Assembly (NCBI RefSeq): GCF_963678635.1
Contig: NC_087066.1
Coordinates: 20,803,996-20,867,995, forward strand
DNA from: Symsagittifera roscoffensis
Lineage: Eukaryota; Xenacoelomorpha; Acoela; Convolutidae
Reading direction: 5' to 3'
DNA: 64,000 nt
Below are positions 30,386 to 41,290 of this stretch, in pieces (the stretch's first letter is position 1; every line of letters starts with the position of its first letter). The notes beneath the pieces were generated by a model that was not told the origin of the DNA, did no database searches, and was given only the letters and a program-made list of their open reading frames with translations. Both the position numbers and the translations under genes were made by a program.

Positions 30386-30734
30386 TTCACGAGCTGTAGC
30401 TTTTGTATTTAAATAAAAATATATTTGCTCGTATTGTTTAATTTGATTTGTTTCATTAGAGATGTTTAATTTGAATAAAAGGGTAGACTTTTAGTGGACC
30501 AACAGGTCCCGTTGTCTATCCGTTCCTGCTTTAAATGTGGTAAATTTAATTATGCTGATATATTGTTTATAAAAAGAAAAATATATTCTTTCTTTCTTTC
30601 TTTCTTTATATGTAAAATAAGCATAACGAATATGCTCAAGTTCTAGTTTGTCGATCAGATTCTTTTATCACACCTTGCAAAAGAGAACGACACTAATTTG
30701 AAAAAAAAAACTTTTTTTTTGTATTTTTAAAAGA

Positions 30735-30795
30735 CTAAGCTCGGAACAATCTGTGCTTATTGCACAGTAACCAGCTATCCTTTTTTGCTGCGCAA
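30735..30795. repeat. Copy of a short repeat with CTGTGC/GCACAG hairpin
   Basis: The core GACTAAGCTCGGAACA, then TCTGTGCTTATTGCACAG, then TAACCAGCTATCC recurs near 35986-36035, inverted near 46024-46075, and near 62222-62265. The palindromic TGTGC-GCACA centre is kept in every copy. Confidence 0.55.
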
Positions 30796-31060
30796 ACCAT
30801 TTGTTCGAAGTCAGTGGCAATTTTTTGTCTAAATGTAATAGTAGGAAGTTGAATTCTAGATTTGTCAATCATTGGGCTTAAATAACAAGTATGCCAAGTT
30901 CCTCGCCAATTAAAATTGTTCGACATTTAACTCAAAAGGCAAAAAATTGAGTTCTTTAGATTTTAAATTTTCCTGTCATTTGAAACATTTTTATTATAAA
31001 TGAAATCAATTGAACTATGCAGCCTGCCATTTTGTAATTAGTTCATTCAAACTGATGTCA

Positions 31061-34000
31061 CTATGATTCTTCTTCGTTTTCTGTTGGCTCTTGAGGCTCA
31101 TCCGGTTGGTCTTCTCCTGTTTCTGCGGGTGGGATTGTTTGTTCAGGCTGAAAAAAGAAGCCCAAGTAAGTGTACTAATTCTTCAAATTATTATCATTTT
31201 CTAAAACTATTCGAGAATGTGGTTACTGCGAATTGCAGGACCTATCAGTAGGCTTTAACAGTCCTGTCGAGGATAGTCCATTTGTATTGTCTCCATACAC
31301 ACGAGACTGTGTTATTTTGTTGAGCGAAGCTCTTTATTTGCGACTCAAGGCCGTTTTTTTTGCGTCTAGAACTTACACTTGTTACCACTATTGCAGCCTC
31401 AATTGGTAAGGCTGTGGTTAACCTGAAGCTAGAGGTCAAGTGAGAGCTCGTCTTGACACACTATCATTGCCATGGCATGGGATCGAATACACGATCTGAC
31501 GATTTCAAAGTGAACGAACGCCTTATAACTATGCTAAGTGCCTCTATTTTGATTAATATGTTTATTTGAGCAAGAATCCCCAAGAGTCCCCAGTTTGGGG
31601 AAAAAAGCATAAACACAACAGAAATGGATATACTTTCAGCAATTTTTTCCTAAAGAAAACTACTACAAAAAAAGACGTGAGCTTACATTTCATATTTGCA
31701 CAGGCACTGTAGGCTTTATAAGTTGTTTTTGACATTTTGAAGAATGCTCTGAAATTAAAAATTAATAAAAAAAACGCTCACTTCTGTTGATTCCGCATTT
31801 TGTTCGGACACTTGGTTTCCGTCGCCCTCCGCCGCTACCGGATCTACAGTGGGAGGGACAGCCGACTCATCGGCAGCCTCCGCCGCCGCAGCAGCAGCAG
31901 CGGCAGCCGCGATTGCAGCTTCATCTACGGGTTCGTCCTCTTCTTTGATTCCAGGTAGTCCCGCGTCAGACCCGGGTGCAGCGGCTGCGGCGTCGCCTTC
32001 CGCAGATGCGCCACTGTCACCTGCTACACTGCTAGATGCCGCACTCTCAGCCGCCGCTTTTTCTTCAGCCTAGAAAAGAGTAGTTTTTCTTATGTTTGTT
32101 CATTTTGGTTGTAGATTATATTGAAACAGTAAGACCTATACTCAATTTTGTCATAGCTTTATGGTTTATCTAAGGAAATTTGCTATCTATTTTAGTTTTT
32201 TTTGCGAGTTTTGAAGATTTCTTTTGATCAACAGTTTTTGAACATTTCAAAAAAAATTTAAAACAAACTAACGAGTAGAGAAACGCTGGTTGCTTCTAAA
32301 TACCTAAGTTGATAGTATGGTTTCGTTATACTTTCATATTTTCGTAAGATGAATATTTTGGCATTCGTACGGCTCGTCTTTAAGCGTGCACGGCGCGAGT
32401 GTTACCGCGGAGATCAACCCGGGTTTTAGACGAGTGAGAGTATAGATAAAATATTTCAGCTGACCTGTTTCTTCTCCTGTTCTTCCTTCTGCATGCGTGC
32501 CTTCTCCTCCTGGATCAGTCTCTTCCTCTCCAACTCAATCTCCTTTTCCCGCTCCTCTCTTTCCATGCGACTCAGCAGGTCTGTTTGCTACAACATCAAC
32601 AACAAAAATCAAATTTAAGAATTATGACTCAAAATAGACTGATTTTAATGTCTTAAATATTTTCTCTTTAACCTATCCAATCCATTTTTGCAAGAATCCA
32701 ATAGAACATGTGACTGACAATTATTAATATTGAAATTCAAAAAACATCAGAGTACTATCTACGCAATTGCAGCAGTCGGATCTTCAACAGTTACTCAATC
32801 TCGTCAATATGAAAAAAGTAAATTTGTTGATAACATAGTCCGATAGTTATGAAAAATGCAGACTAGTGAGGCCATGACAACTACAAGCAGACTAATTAGG
32901 CCATGACAAACATTAAGTATGTAGTTCTTAAGCGGGGGCACAACAGCGGTTCGCCATGATGAGCTGTACAGATCGTATGTTGGTCCTGTCCCTCGTGGAT
33001 AAATGGTCTTAAAAAATCATATTTGCTCTTCAAAACCAACCTCGTAAAACCACTCGTTACACCAAAAAAATTGATGTTCGTGTGAGGTGGGGGGAGAAGG
33101 AAAAAGAGGCATAAAATTCTCCTACTTTCGAATACAATTGGTCTTCATGCATTACCTTGCATTACCTTGTAATTATAGGAACCGAAACAAATAAAGGCTC
33201 TTTTCCAGTTCCCCCCCCCCTCTCTTTCAAAATACCGAGTTTTATGTTTGTTTTACGTGTTATTACGGCTAAATGCGTGATGTTACGCTGTAAAGTATGA
33301 AGAACAAATCTGTTTACAGTTGTCGATTTGTTCACCATGCCAAATTTCATTGCATTATGACAACGTTAAATAAGCTTTTCAAGTTTGAATTTGAAAGGGG
33401 GGAACTGGAAAAGAGCCCAAATAAAATGTTCTGTCCGCCGACCCGGACTCGAACCAGGGACCTAAGGATCACAGTACTCTCTACAGTCCTCCGCTCTACC
33501 AACTGCGCTATCGGCGGATAATACCTTAAATAGCTTAAAGTTCAAATCTGGTATTATTTATTCATTCTTTTTACAGCAAGCAACGATGCTGCTCAAAATC
33601 TTTGAGTGAGAACTTTTAAAAAAAAATAATTTCAACATTTTTGCTTTTTGGGAATCTTGGAATAATTTAATTAGCTCGTATACCAAAACTTCAGTTTATC
33701 TACGCAATCGCAGCAATTAGATCTTCAAAAGTTTTTCAACCTTGCCAATGTAAAATAAATGAATAAAATTCCCCTACTTTCCAGTGCAATTAGTCTGAAT
33801 GCAATACCTTGTAATTTCTCTCTTTCAGAATAAAATCAATTTCAGAATGGAGTAAAAGATTGATCGAAAGTAATTTTTTGAAAAAATTATAGGAACGGAC
33901 ACAAATAAAGTTTTCTGTCCGCCTTCCGGGACTCGATACTGGGACCTTAGGATCACAGTGCTCTCTACAGTCCTCCGCTCAACCAATTGCGCGATCGGCG

Positions 34001-37000
34001 GATAATCAGTTAAGTAGCCTAAAAATCAGATCTGTTATTATTAAATTATTTTTTTACAGCAAGCAACGATGTTGCTCAAATTTTGAGTGAAAAAGAATGA
34101 CAATAACCCAGGAGTGAAAAAATTTTAAGTGAGCAATTTCATCATTTTTCGTTTTGTTAAAACAATCATTGATATTCGCTTTTTTTTTCGCACGCTGACT
34201 TTGATAATAACAGGATATTGTGAGTGAAAGAATTACACGTAAAAATTTGCAGGCTGGAGAGAGATGGAAAAGCCGAGTAGTTCCAAATACTTATCTTTAA
34301 AAAATGAATTTGTTCTTAATTCACACTAGAGCTTTTCTAAAATATGAGCAATGAGAGACATAGTTGCTTAAAAAAATCAGATAACTGACTTTAGATTTAG
34401 ATAATTCAATGTAATTATCCCCCAACTGCTTTTTGTAGCAAGTACTGTGAGCATTTACGTAAAGTGGGGGATAGGTGAATATCAATGATTGTTGAAACGA
34501 AAAGTTGAAACTGCTCGCTCAAAGAGTTTTACTCAGAGAATAGGAGCAACATTGTTGCTTTAGAAAAATTAAATACGGAAAATGAGATTTACCTAACTCA
34601 TTGTTTCTTCCGCCAATAGCTCAGCGTCGGCGGAGATGGAAACTTATTTGTTTCCATTCCTGTTGTTCGTTCTCGGAAACTTATGTTTACTTCCTCATTA
34701 ACTATTCAGTCATTTGATTAATTCAATGCCTACTTCATTTGAAATTATTGGCTTTTATAATAATTGGAAAAACTAAAATTTTATGTACTCAGGCCAATTA
34801 AGTTCGAAAAGAAAAAAATGTTTTACTTTAATTCGCAGATCATAGGTTTTACAACTAAACAGTTTTTTGCTGTAAAGGATCAACCCTAAAATCAGTCTTT
34901 TCCTACCCGTTTGCGAAACTTTACAAAATAATTTTTGTTCACAATGTTTGATTGTTATAGAACTTGGCAAGCAGACTGATTAGGCCATGGAAAAAATTTT
35001 AGTCTTCTTATTTAACCTTGTAAAAGCCCTCGCTACACTATAAGCTTGATGCTTATGTGAAGTGGGATGAGGTAAAAGTGCGTAAAATGTCCGCCTAGCA
35101 TTAATTTTTATAATCAAATGCGCATATTTTTTTTTTCAAACAAGCTCGCAGTAATATTGCTTCAGAAAACTTACATGGAAGATCCATTCAACAATATGAC
35201 AGTAACCTGAAGTTTATAACCTGACCAAATGAAAAATGGGGATGAACTTTATATTCGGGTGATTAGGTTTTCTCTTTTTTCGTTTTCCACGCAAAATCAG
35301 GTACCACGAATAATCATCAGAGTGATTTGAATGATATATTATATTGAAGCCCTTTCAGTCGTGATTTGAAAGACATAAAAAATTTTAAAAAAAAATTATT
35401 GGTTTCAAGAAAAGCCCGTTCAAACTTTTTGGTCTAATTTCAAGCAAATAAAATGAGCGAGCAGGCTTACAATAGCTTAAAAGCTTACAATAGCTTTATT
35501 TTAGCCGTAAAAAAATGATATTAATTTTTTGAGTATTATAGCATTTTTGAAATCAAAACTTCAAAAGATCAACTACAAGAAAACTTTTGTGATTTTATTT
35601 TTTTTGTCATTTTTCTAAAAAATTATTTTTTGCAAATTGCTTTTTTTACTATGAAAGTCGAGTATTTCTAAGATCTTGTTTTTTGTACAGATACTTTGGA
35701 TTTTGGCTCTTTTCCAGTTTCCCCCCTTTTAAATTCAATTTTGAAAAGCTTATTTAACGTTGTCATAATGCAATGAAACTTGGCGTGGTGAACAAATCGA
35801 CAACAGTGAGCAGATTTGTTTTTCATACTTTACTTCGTAACCTAATAGTACAAAAAACAAGCATAACACTCGATATTTTGAAAGGTGGGGGGAAAAGTGG
35901 AAAAGAGCCGATATTTTTATTACACCACGCAGACGACACACCACGCAAAACGACCCTAATCTGAAATTTTTTGCTGTATTTCTTAAGACTATGATCGGAA
36001 CATTCTGTGCTTTTTGTGCAGTAACAGGCTATCTAAGTTTATTTTTGTATTTCGGTTAATTTATTTTCATAATTAAAGAGAAAAGCCTCGGCCATATTTC
36101 ACAATGAACAACTTAATTGTTTCAATTTTGAAGCAAATTACTCTTATCGATAGCAAAAGCTTTTCCCGCGAACTACACTTCCCCGCTCGTTTGATATATC
36201 TCAGTCCACTTCGTTGTAAATGCATATTCTATATGGATTAAGTATTTATAGGAAGTGCACGGAGATAGACCAACCTAGCGCGGAAGTGTAACTCGCGGGA
36301 AAAATCTCCAAAATGAACCATAAAAACAGTGATTCGATAAAAATAAAAATGAACATGACTGCTTGCATCATGTAGAAGCCCTGAATGTTCCAACTGCCTT
36401 TTAAGATCTATGGAGCAGTTGTAACATGAAAAACTTGAACGTAAAAAAAATTTTAATTTGAGATTTATGTAAAAATCATCCCCCCACACCCCATATAAAG
36501 TACGAAGTGATAGATTTCACTCCTAGCAACAAATCAATTATGGCAATTTAGCTTCCTTTGACCAATTTGAATCGATTTCTAAGACAGGTTAAATCTCCGA
36601 TTACGCGTTAATAGCGCGAAATATATCGCGCGTTAATTGTCCCAAATTGGCCGCAATGGCAATCTTTAAACCCCTATAAAAAATTCTGTTCAAAATTGAG
36701 CTCAGGACAACAATGTTTTTTGAATGATATAAAAACATCCGTCAAAATGGTTAGAGAAAAAGTCGAAATTTATCTGAAGAAAAAAACACCATAAGACAAA
36801 TTTCGGAGCACAAACCACCCCGGAGCACAAAAGTTGCGTCACTTCTTAAAGTCGGAACAAAACGCAATATTTTTGACAAATTTCTATATTCTTTTGTTTG
36901 AGATGTTGTTGTGTTTACCTTATACTAAATAGCTTTTCTATCTGTAAAATTTATCAGGTAAAAGTCTTTGATATTTTTAAAGGTATTGAAGAATCTTATT

Positions 37001-37289
37001 TTATGGAAATTGAAATTTGGCAAAAGTTTCAAGGTGACTCGACTTGGGAAACCATTTTCTATTGCACAGTTCAGGTTGTCTGAGTGAACATTTCTCATTG
37101 TTTGTTATGAACAAATTAAATATTTGACTGTCGTGACCTTACCTCCCTATGGAACTTCTGGTCCTGTTTGTACTTGAGGAGCCAGTGTGCCAGGTACTCT
37201 ATGGGATCCAGGGGTCTCTTCTCCACCAGCTCCAACAGTCCCTCAGTCACGCACTCCCCCATCACTTCCTTCAGATACTCCGCGTCCAT
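31061..37289 (-). CDS. DPY-30-motif protein of the DYDC type (four exons, 214 aa)
   Basis: Exons on the - strand are 37143-37289 (ATG), 32465-32587, 31782-32069 and 31061-31147 (stop TAG). All have GT/AG borders and phase 0. Exon 1 holds the DPY-30 dimerisation motif (RPLDPIEYLAHWLLKYK, residues 25-41) preceded by YLKEVMGECVTEGLLEL, the pattern of DYDC1/DYDC2. Exon 2 is a charged coiled coil (ERKRLIQEEKARMQKEEQEK). Exon 3 is Ala/Glu-rich with a run of ten or more alanines, and exon 4 is acidic and Pro-rich. DPY-30 motifs dock onto amphipathic helices in chromatin complexes and in ciliary or sperm-flagellar structures; family members of this type are linked to cilia and sperm. The Ala-rich tail is not part of the core family. 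Intron 1 (4.6 kb) hosts tRNA sequences and MITEs. Confidence 0.85.
33196..33417. mobile_element. hAT-type MITE, copy 1, with perfect 8-bp target duplication
   Basis: The 222-bp element has terminal inverted repeats GGCTCTTTTCCAGTTCCCCC and its complement ending GGGGGAACTGGAAAAGAGCC. It is flanked by CAAATAAA on both sides (33188-33195 and 33418-33425). Eight-bp duplications are typical of hAT elements. The duplicated tRNA locus at 33902-33909 keeps a single CAAATAAA, the empty site. Confidence 0.9.
33434..33518 (-). tRNA. tRNA-Tyr (GTA) with an 11-nt intron
   Basis: Read on the - strand, the 7-bp acceptor stem TCCGCCG/CGGCGGA is perfect. The D arm has TAGCGCAGTTGGTAGAGC (A box). The anticodon loop reads CTGTAG with anticodon GTA, then an intron of about 11 nt (AGAGTACTGTG) after position 37, then ATCCTT completing the anticodon stem. 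The T arm has GGTTCGAGTCC (B box). Intron position and the GGAGGACTGTAG signature are those of eukaryotic tRNA-Tyr genes. It lies in intron 1 of the DYDC-type gene, same strand, transcribed by Pol III from internal promoters. Looks functional. Confidence 0.95.
33918..34002 (-). pseudogene. tRNA-Tyr pseudogene (duplicate of the tRNA at 33434)
   Basis: Same length and layout as the neighbouring tRNA-Tyr, including the intron-like segment AGAGCACTGTG. Changes break function: an acceptor-stem mismatch, T-stem mismatches, and the T-loop TTC changed to ATC. Flanking sequence (ACAGCAAGCAACGATG on one side, CAAATAAA and CTGTCC on the other) is also shared, so a segment larger than the tRNA was duplicated. 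Confidence 0.85.
35230..35640 (+). repeat. Second copy of the CCCTTTCAG-TGATTTGA dispersed repeat
   Basis: Shares CGCAAAATCAGGTACCACGA, AATAATCATCAGAGTGA, GAAGCCCTTTCAGTCGTGAT and GACATAAAAAA with the copy at 26.2 kb. It is uninterrupted and serves as an empty-site reference for the MITE at 46423. Confidence 0.6.
35705..35909. mobile_element. hAT-type MITE, copy 2
   Basis: A 205-bp element with the same GGCTCTTTTCCAGTTTCCCC terminus and complementary right end (GTGGAAAAGAGCC). The internal sequence matches copies 1 and 3 (TTGTCATAATGCAATGAAA, CAAATCGACAACAGTGA). A target duplication is not clear here. Confidence 0.8.
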
Positions 37290-38100
37290 GTCTCTGTCAC
37301 GTATAGTGATTAAGACCTTTTGACCTTTTTTAGATCATTTTAAGAAACGATACAATGGCTAACAATTTTGAAAACAGTTTATCAAAATTAGGAGCGTCTA
37401 GTGCTGAGAAGTTTTCTTTTTTTAAACAAAAATAAAAAGATTTTTAAATTTTGGTTTTTTCCAACTCCACGGCGGGTGGGCTGGAAAAGAGCCTACATTT
37501 TAAAATTTTAAGTTGCTATCAAAAGGTCTTCACTGCTCACTTCGATATACTTCTTGGGTTAATCAACTTCGATACAGCACAGGTTTTAAGAAACAACCAA
37601 TTTAATTTGGTAAACAATAGTGATAATTCTTCAAGCTGAGTTTTTGCTTGCTTTGAAAATCCCAGGCGCCAATTCAAGGAAAAAATATTTTTGAAATAAT
37701 ATGAGAAATAATTTTTTGCAGGCAATCGCTTCAGATAATGATTTGATTTGACAATGTGATATTATTAAACACTGTCTGTAAAGCACTAAAACGTTCTCTC
37801 GCGATTTTTTTAAATTGTGGCCATCTAAAAAGCACGTGCATAGAAGCTTGTTTGATGGTATACAATTTGTTATTTGCTATGATTTACTTTTTTTTTGCGC
37901 GCAATGAAGGTATATTCTTACAAAATAATTTTTAAGTAAGGAGCAAAGAGGCCCTTCCCCCACCTCAAATAATCATCAATAATGTGGTCTAACGATCACT
38001 TTTACAAGGTTGAAGATGAATAACAAATATGTTTGGCATGGCCTTATTAGTCCGCCTAAACTAGTCTAGCCAATTTTCCTATCAATCAAACATGAACTAT
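37290..38100. other. Region upstream of the DYDC-type gene, no gene seen
   Basis: Contains a solo right end of the hAT MITE near 37470-37492 (GGGCTGGAAAAGAGCC) and AT-rich sequence. No promoter element is confidently recognised. Confidence 0.4.
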
Positions 38101-38200
38101 AATTTTTACTTATAGTAAAAAAAGAAAGGAGGTAAAGAAGAAAACAAGACTGCTGGTACCATGGTGAAGTCTTGAACACGGCGGCTCCTTTCCTTTTTCC

Positions 38201-38290
38201 CGGCTCTTTTCCAGTCCCCCGCATTTAAATTTTCTACTTTTATGGTTGTTGTACATGTGATTATGGCTAAACGCTTGGGCTCTTTTTCCT
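38201..38290. mobile_element. Truncated hAT-type MITE
   Basis: A left end GGCTCTTTTCCAGTCCCCCG and about 60 bp of the internal body (TTTTATGGTTGTTGTACATG, ATTATGGCTAAACGC) are present, without a matching right end. Confidence 0.6.
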
Positions 38291-38815
38291 TCCCCACTTC
38301 GCTTGCCAATTCTTATTAAAAAAGAATTCTTCACATTCTCTGATTTGCGTGAAAATTGGCGTGCGGCGTAGCTAAGCCACGAAAAACACATTTGGTCTGC
38401 ACACTCAACATTCAAAAACTACTACAGTCAAGTACAAAGATAGTTGGTGCACTTTTGAACTGAACCAATACTTATTATAATGAGGTTTCAAAAAACCTTA
38501 AATTATATTGAGGTTTCAATTTTGACCTTAACAACCCATCGTTACACTATAAAGTTGAATTTTATGTGACAAAAAACTATGACTAACAAATTCGGTCTTC
38601 ATGCTCGACCCTGTAACAACCATCAGTCACACCATAAAATTGATGCTCATGCGAGGTGGGTGGGAAGGATTCTTTTAAGTTTGCATTTTTCTGTGGTTTG
38701 CTTTGACTTTGCAATTTTTGGTGCACATCGACCTTCGTACTTGACCTTGTATAAGCCTATCTTTACACCAGAAAATTAATGGTGTATGTGAGGTTGAAGG
38801 GGAGCAAAAAAAGAG

Positions 38816-39030
38816 GGCTCTTTTCCAGTTCCCCCCCTTTAAATTCCATTTTGAAAAGCTTAATTAACGTTGTCATAATGCAATGAAATTTGGCATGGTG
38901 AACAAATCGACAATTGTGAACAGATTTGTTCTTCATACTTTACAGCGTAACATCACGCATTTAGCCGTAATAACACGTAAAACAAACATAAAACTCGATA
39001 GTGTGAAAGGGGGGAAACTGGAAATGAGCC
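38816..39030. mobile_element. hAT-type MITE, copy 3, with perfect 8-bp target duplication
   Basis: A 215-bp element with termini GGCTCTTTTCCAGTTCCCCC and GGGGGGAAACTGGAAATGAGCC. It is flanked by AAAAAGAG on both sides (38808-38815 and 39031-39038). The internal body is inverted relative to copy 1 at 33196. Confidence 0.9.
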
Positions 39031-39044
39031 AAAAAGAGCCATGG

Positions 39045-40460
39045 TTGCGACTGAATTTTGGCAAATTTAGGAAAAAAAAGGTTTTTAAGCAAACTTAATA
39101 ATTGTTTGAAAGAAAAATGTAACAAAAAATAGGAATAATTTTTATCCCTTTGCACGTTTTGTAAAAAAATTCAAACAGACATATTTGGAGTCTGTTATCA
39201 TATTACATAGACCAAATTGTTACCCTCAATTTAGTTTGCAATTATTTAGTTTACCGCTTGGCTATTTTTCCTTCCCTCCCCAATCTGTAACTTTTTACAA
39301 GTAACTTTTTTAGTCTACATTGTTTACTTTTTTTGAAACTGACATAAGTTTCAAAAAAAGTGAACAATGTAGACTAAAACCTGTTAGAGGCCATCACAAA
39401 CCTGTTGGCCGGTAAAATTTTTGTTGCACCATAACACTGAACCGAACCTTGTGTAAGAGGGGGAAAAGGAAAAAAAGCTTACCACTTACGCGTTGTAAGA
39501 ACGCGACATATCACGCGTTGATATAAAAAAAGTTAAAAAACAGCTGAATTCGAACCCATTTTATAAACTTCAAAACTAAACAGACAGATTTTAAGTGTGT
39601 TGATGATTTTTTGCCATTTTTACTCAGCAAAAAATTGTTTTTATCAGTTTTCAATGTAAAAAAACTGAAATATGCAAAACGCTGTAAAATTGTAAGCTAC
39701 AAAAAATGTTATAGAGAAAAAAGCGCATACTCATAAGCGCGAACAAAAAGTCATTTTTACAAATTATTTGTGGCGAACGTGTAAAACGAACATCAGCCTG
39801 AATTCAAATGAGGCACCAATAAAAAGTGACAAGATACGAAATAAACAATTTCGCACTTTTAAAGGCTTCCTTTAAAAATTAAGTGAAATTCTCAGCCAAA
39901 AACTTATTCAAAAACCTTACAGAAGATGCAATATTGAAGAATTTGCAGTGATACGGGCAAATTTGTTGCTAATCTTATTTTTAAAAGTGATGAATATTTG
40001 AGATTGAAAAAAATTTCCTTTTTTTTCTTTTGGGTCAGGGTATATGAGACAATGTGGCGACTGACTTTTGGTAATTTTAGAAGCAAATTTTGATTAAGCA
40101 ACTTTTTTGATGTTTACAGAATACTGTAACAAAATTTGAAATAATTATATCCCCTCGCATGTTTTGTCAAAATCAAACAGACAAATTTTGCCTCAATTAA
40201 ATTTGCGATTATTTAAATTACCGCGTAGCTCTTTTCCTTTCCTCCCCCAACCTGAGCTTTTCACAAGTTAATTGTTTCGTCTAGATTGTCCATTTTTGAA
40301 AATTGCATGAACAATGATGAGGCCCTGACAAACTTATTAGATTTTCAAATTTGAACTGTAAATTTTTCGTTACACCATAAAAAAAATCTTGTGTGAGGCG
40401 GGGAAAAAGCCCACCGCTTACGTGTTGTAAGAACGCGACAAATCACGCGTTACTTATCCA
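39045..40460. repeat. Direct duplication of about 420-480 bp (39045-39525 and 40050-40460)
   Basis: Both copies share, in order, GCGACTGAATTTTGG/GCGACTGACTTTTGG, a TGTAACAAAA block, CAAACAGACA, TTTACCGC.T.GCT, AAGT.A..TTTTAGTCTA-like sequence, GAGGCC.T.ACAAAC, TTACACCATAA-like sequence and TTACG.GTTGTAAGAACGCG. Related fragments occur near 32860-33110, 34970-35090, 36595-36660, 38040, 38520-38800 and 40660-40760. Non-coding. Confidence 0.6.
39311..39376. repeat. Near-perfect hairpin with 30-bp arms
   Basis: TAGTCTACATTGTTTACTTT, continuing to 39340, is followed after about 6 nt by its reverse complement ending TGAACAATGTAGACTA at 39376. The second copy of the surrounding duplication, near 40285, lacks this symmetrical arm. 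It may be a small foldback insertion or a template-switch product. Confidence 0.85.
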
Positions 40461-40959
40461 AAATTAGCCAGAGTAGCAATTTTCACACAGTTTTAAGATC
40501 TCTCAACAATTGAGTTAAGGGAACGCTATCTTTCAGACGGTATGAAAAAGTTTGGAAATTTTTTTTAATTTAAAAGTTGAAATTGGTTTAACAAAGTCTT
40601 GGATTTTTGAGTGATCGAAGACCTTTTTGACCTTTCTGGTCAGGCAAAATGTCACAAAAATTGCCAGAAGGGCTAATTAAGCCATCACAAACATAATTGG
40701 CCTCGATAGTTACGCTTTTAAAACTCAAAAAACGATGCTTTTTTCACGTGGGGGAGAAGAAAAATAACTATTATGCCTTTTTACAACCTTTTGTTGACCT
40801 TTTGTTTGATGACTAAAAGTGCGTTATTCAGTTCTCAATTTCCTTCTGTAATTTACGATCCTTTAAATTTCTACTTCGAATAGCATGTTTCGCACTAATT
40901 GTAGACAACAATCTAGAGAATACAAGTTCAAAGCTCAAATTTTTACATCGCATATTGGC

Positions 40960-41290
40960 AAAGCTGCGCTTCACAAACACTAGCGAGAACACAAAAAGCA
41001 GCTCCATAAATTGCAATAAAAAAGTAGAATTAAGCCTCGAGTTAGTAAAAAGAGCATTCGGCTACGTCTCGGATTCAATCTGCGAACTAGAGATGATGAT
41101 TCTCACACACTAACCACGGACGCTTAAAAAACACTTAGCCACAAATAAAGCACAGAAAAAAAACTACGAAATTTCCAATGCTTAAGATCATTATTATATA
41201 AAAGTGCCACCAAATTAGTGAACACTTTTATTTGCGAAAAAGGTTAGAAAAAAAGAAGGTTCGTTCCAATAAACGACCGCTCGCAAGCTC
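40960..41290 (-). repeat. tRNA-derived SINE, copy A
   Basis: Read on the - strand, an A-box-like and a B-box-like segment (within CGCAGATTGAATCCGAGACG) precede a body shared with other copies (CACAAATAAAGCA, GAAATTTCCAATGCT, AAAAGTGCCACCAAATTAGT and AAAAAAAGAAGGTTCG on the + strand). It is interspersed and non-coding. Close relatives are at 43.9 and 52.2 kb. Confidence 0.6.

Larger units (their letters stand above)
26573..30607 (+). mobile_element. Decayed CR1/Jockey-type non-LTR retrotransposon (LINE)
   Basis: Fragments appear in the expected order on one strand: an ORF1 with a coiled-coil region, an AP-type endonuclease, a reverse transcriptase, and a 3' tail ending in (TTTC)n at about 30587-30607. 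At least six frame changes or stops break the frames, so the copy is inactive. The short tandem 3' tail instead of poly(A) is typical of CR1/L2/Jockey-group elements. A (TA)n tract at 30321-30377 lies in its 3' region. Confidence 0.85.

Noticed and set aside
31849-32073. 74-codon + strand ORF rich in Ala and Ser
   Set aside because: It is the antisense of exon 3 of the DYDC-type gene, whose - strand frame joins neighbouring exons in phase.
33297-33521. 74-codon + strand ORF ending at the tRNA
   Set aside because: It spans a MITE end and the antisense of tRNA-Tyr, so it is not coding.
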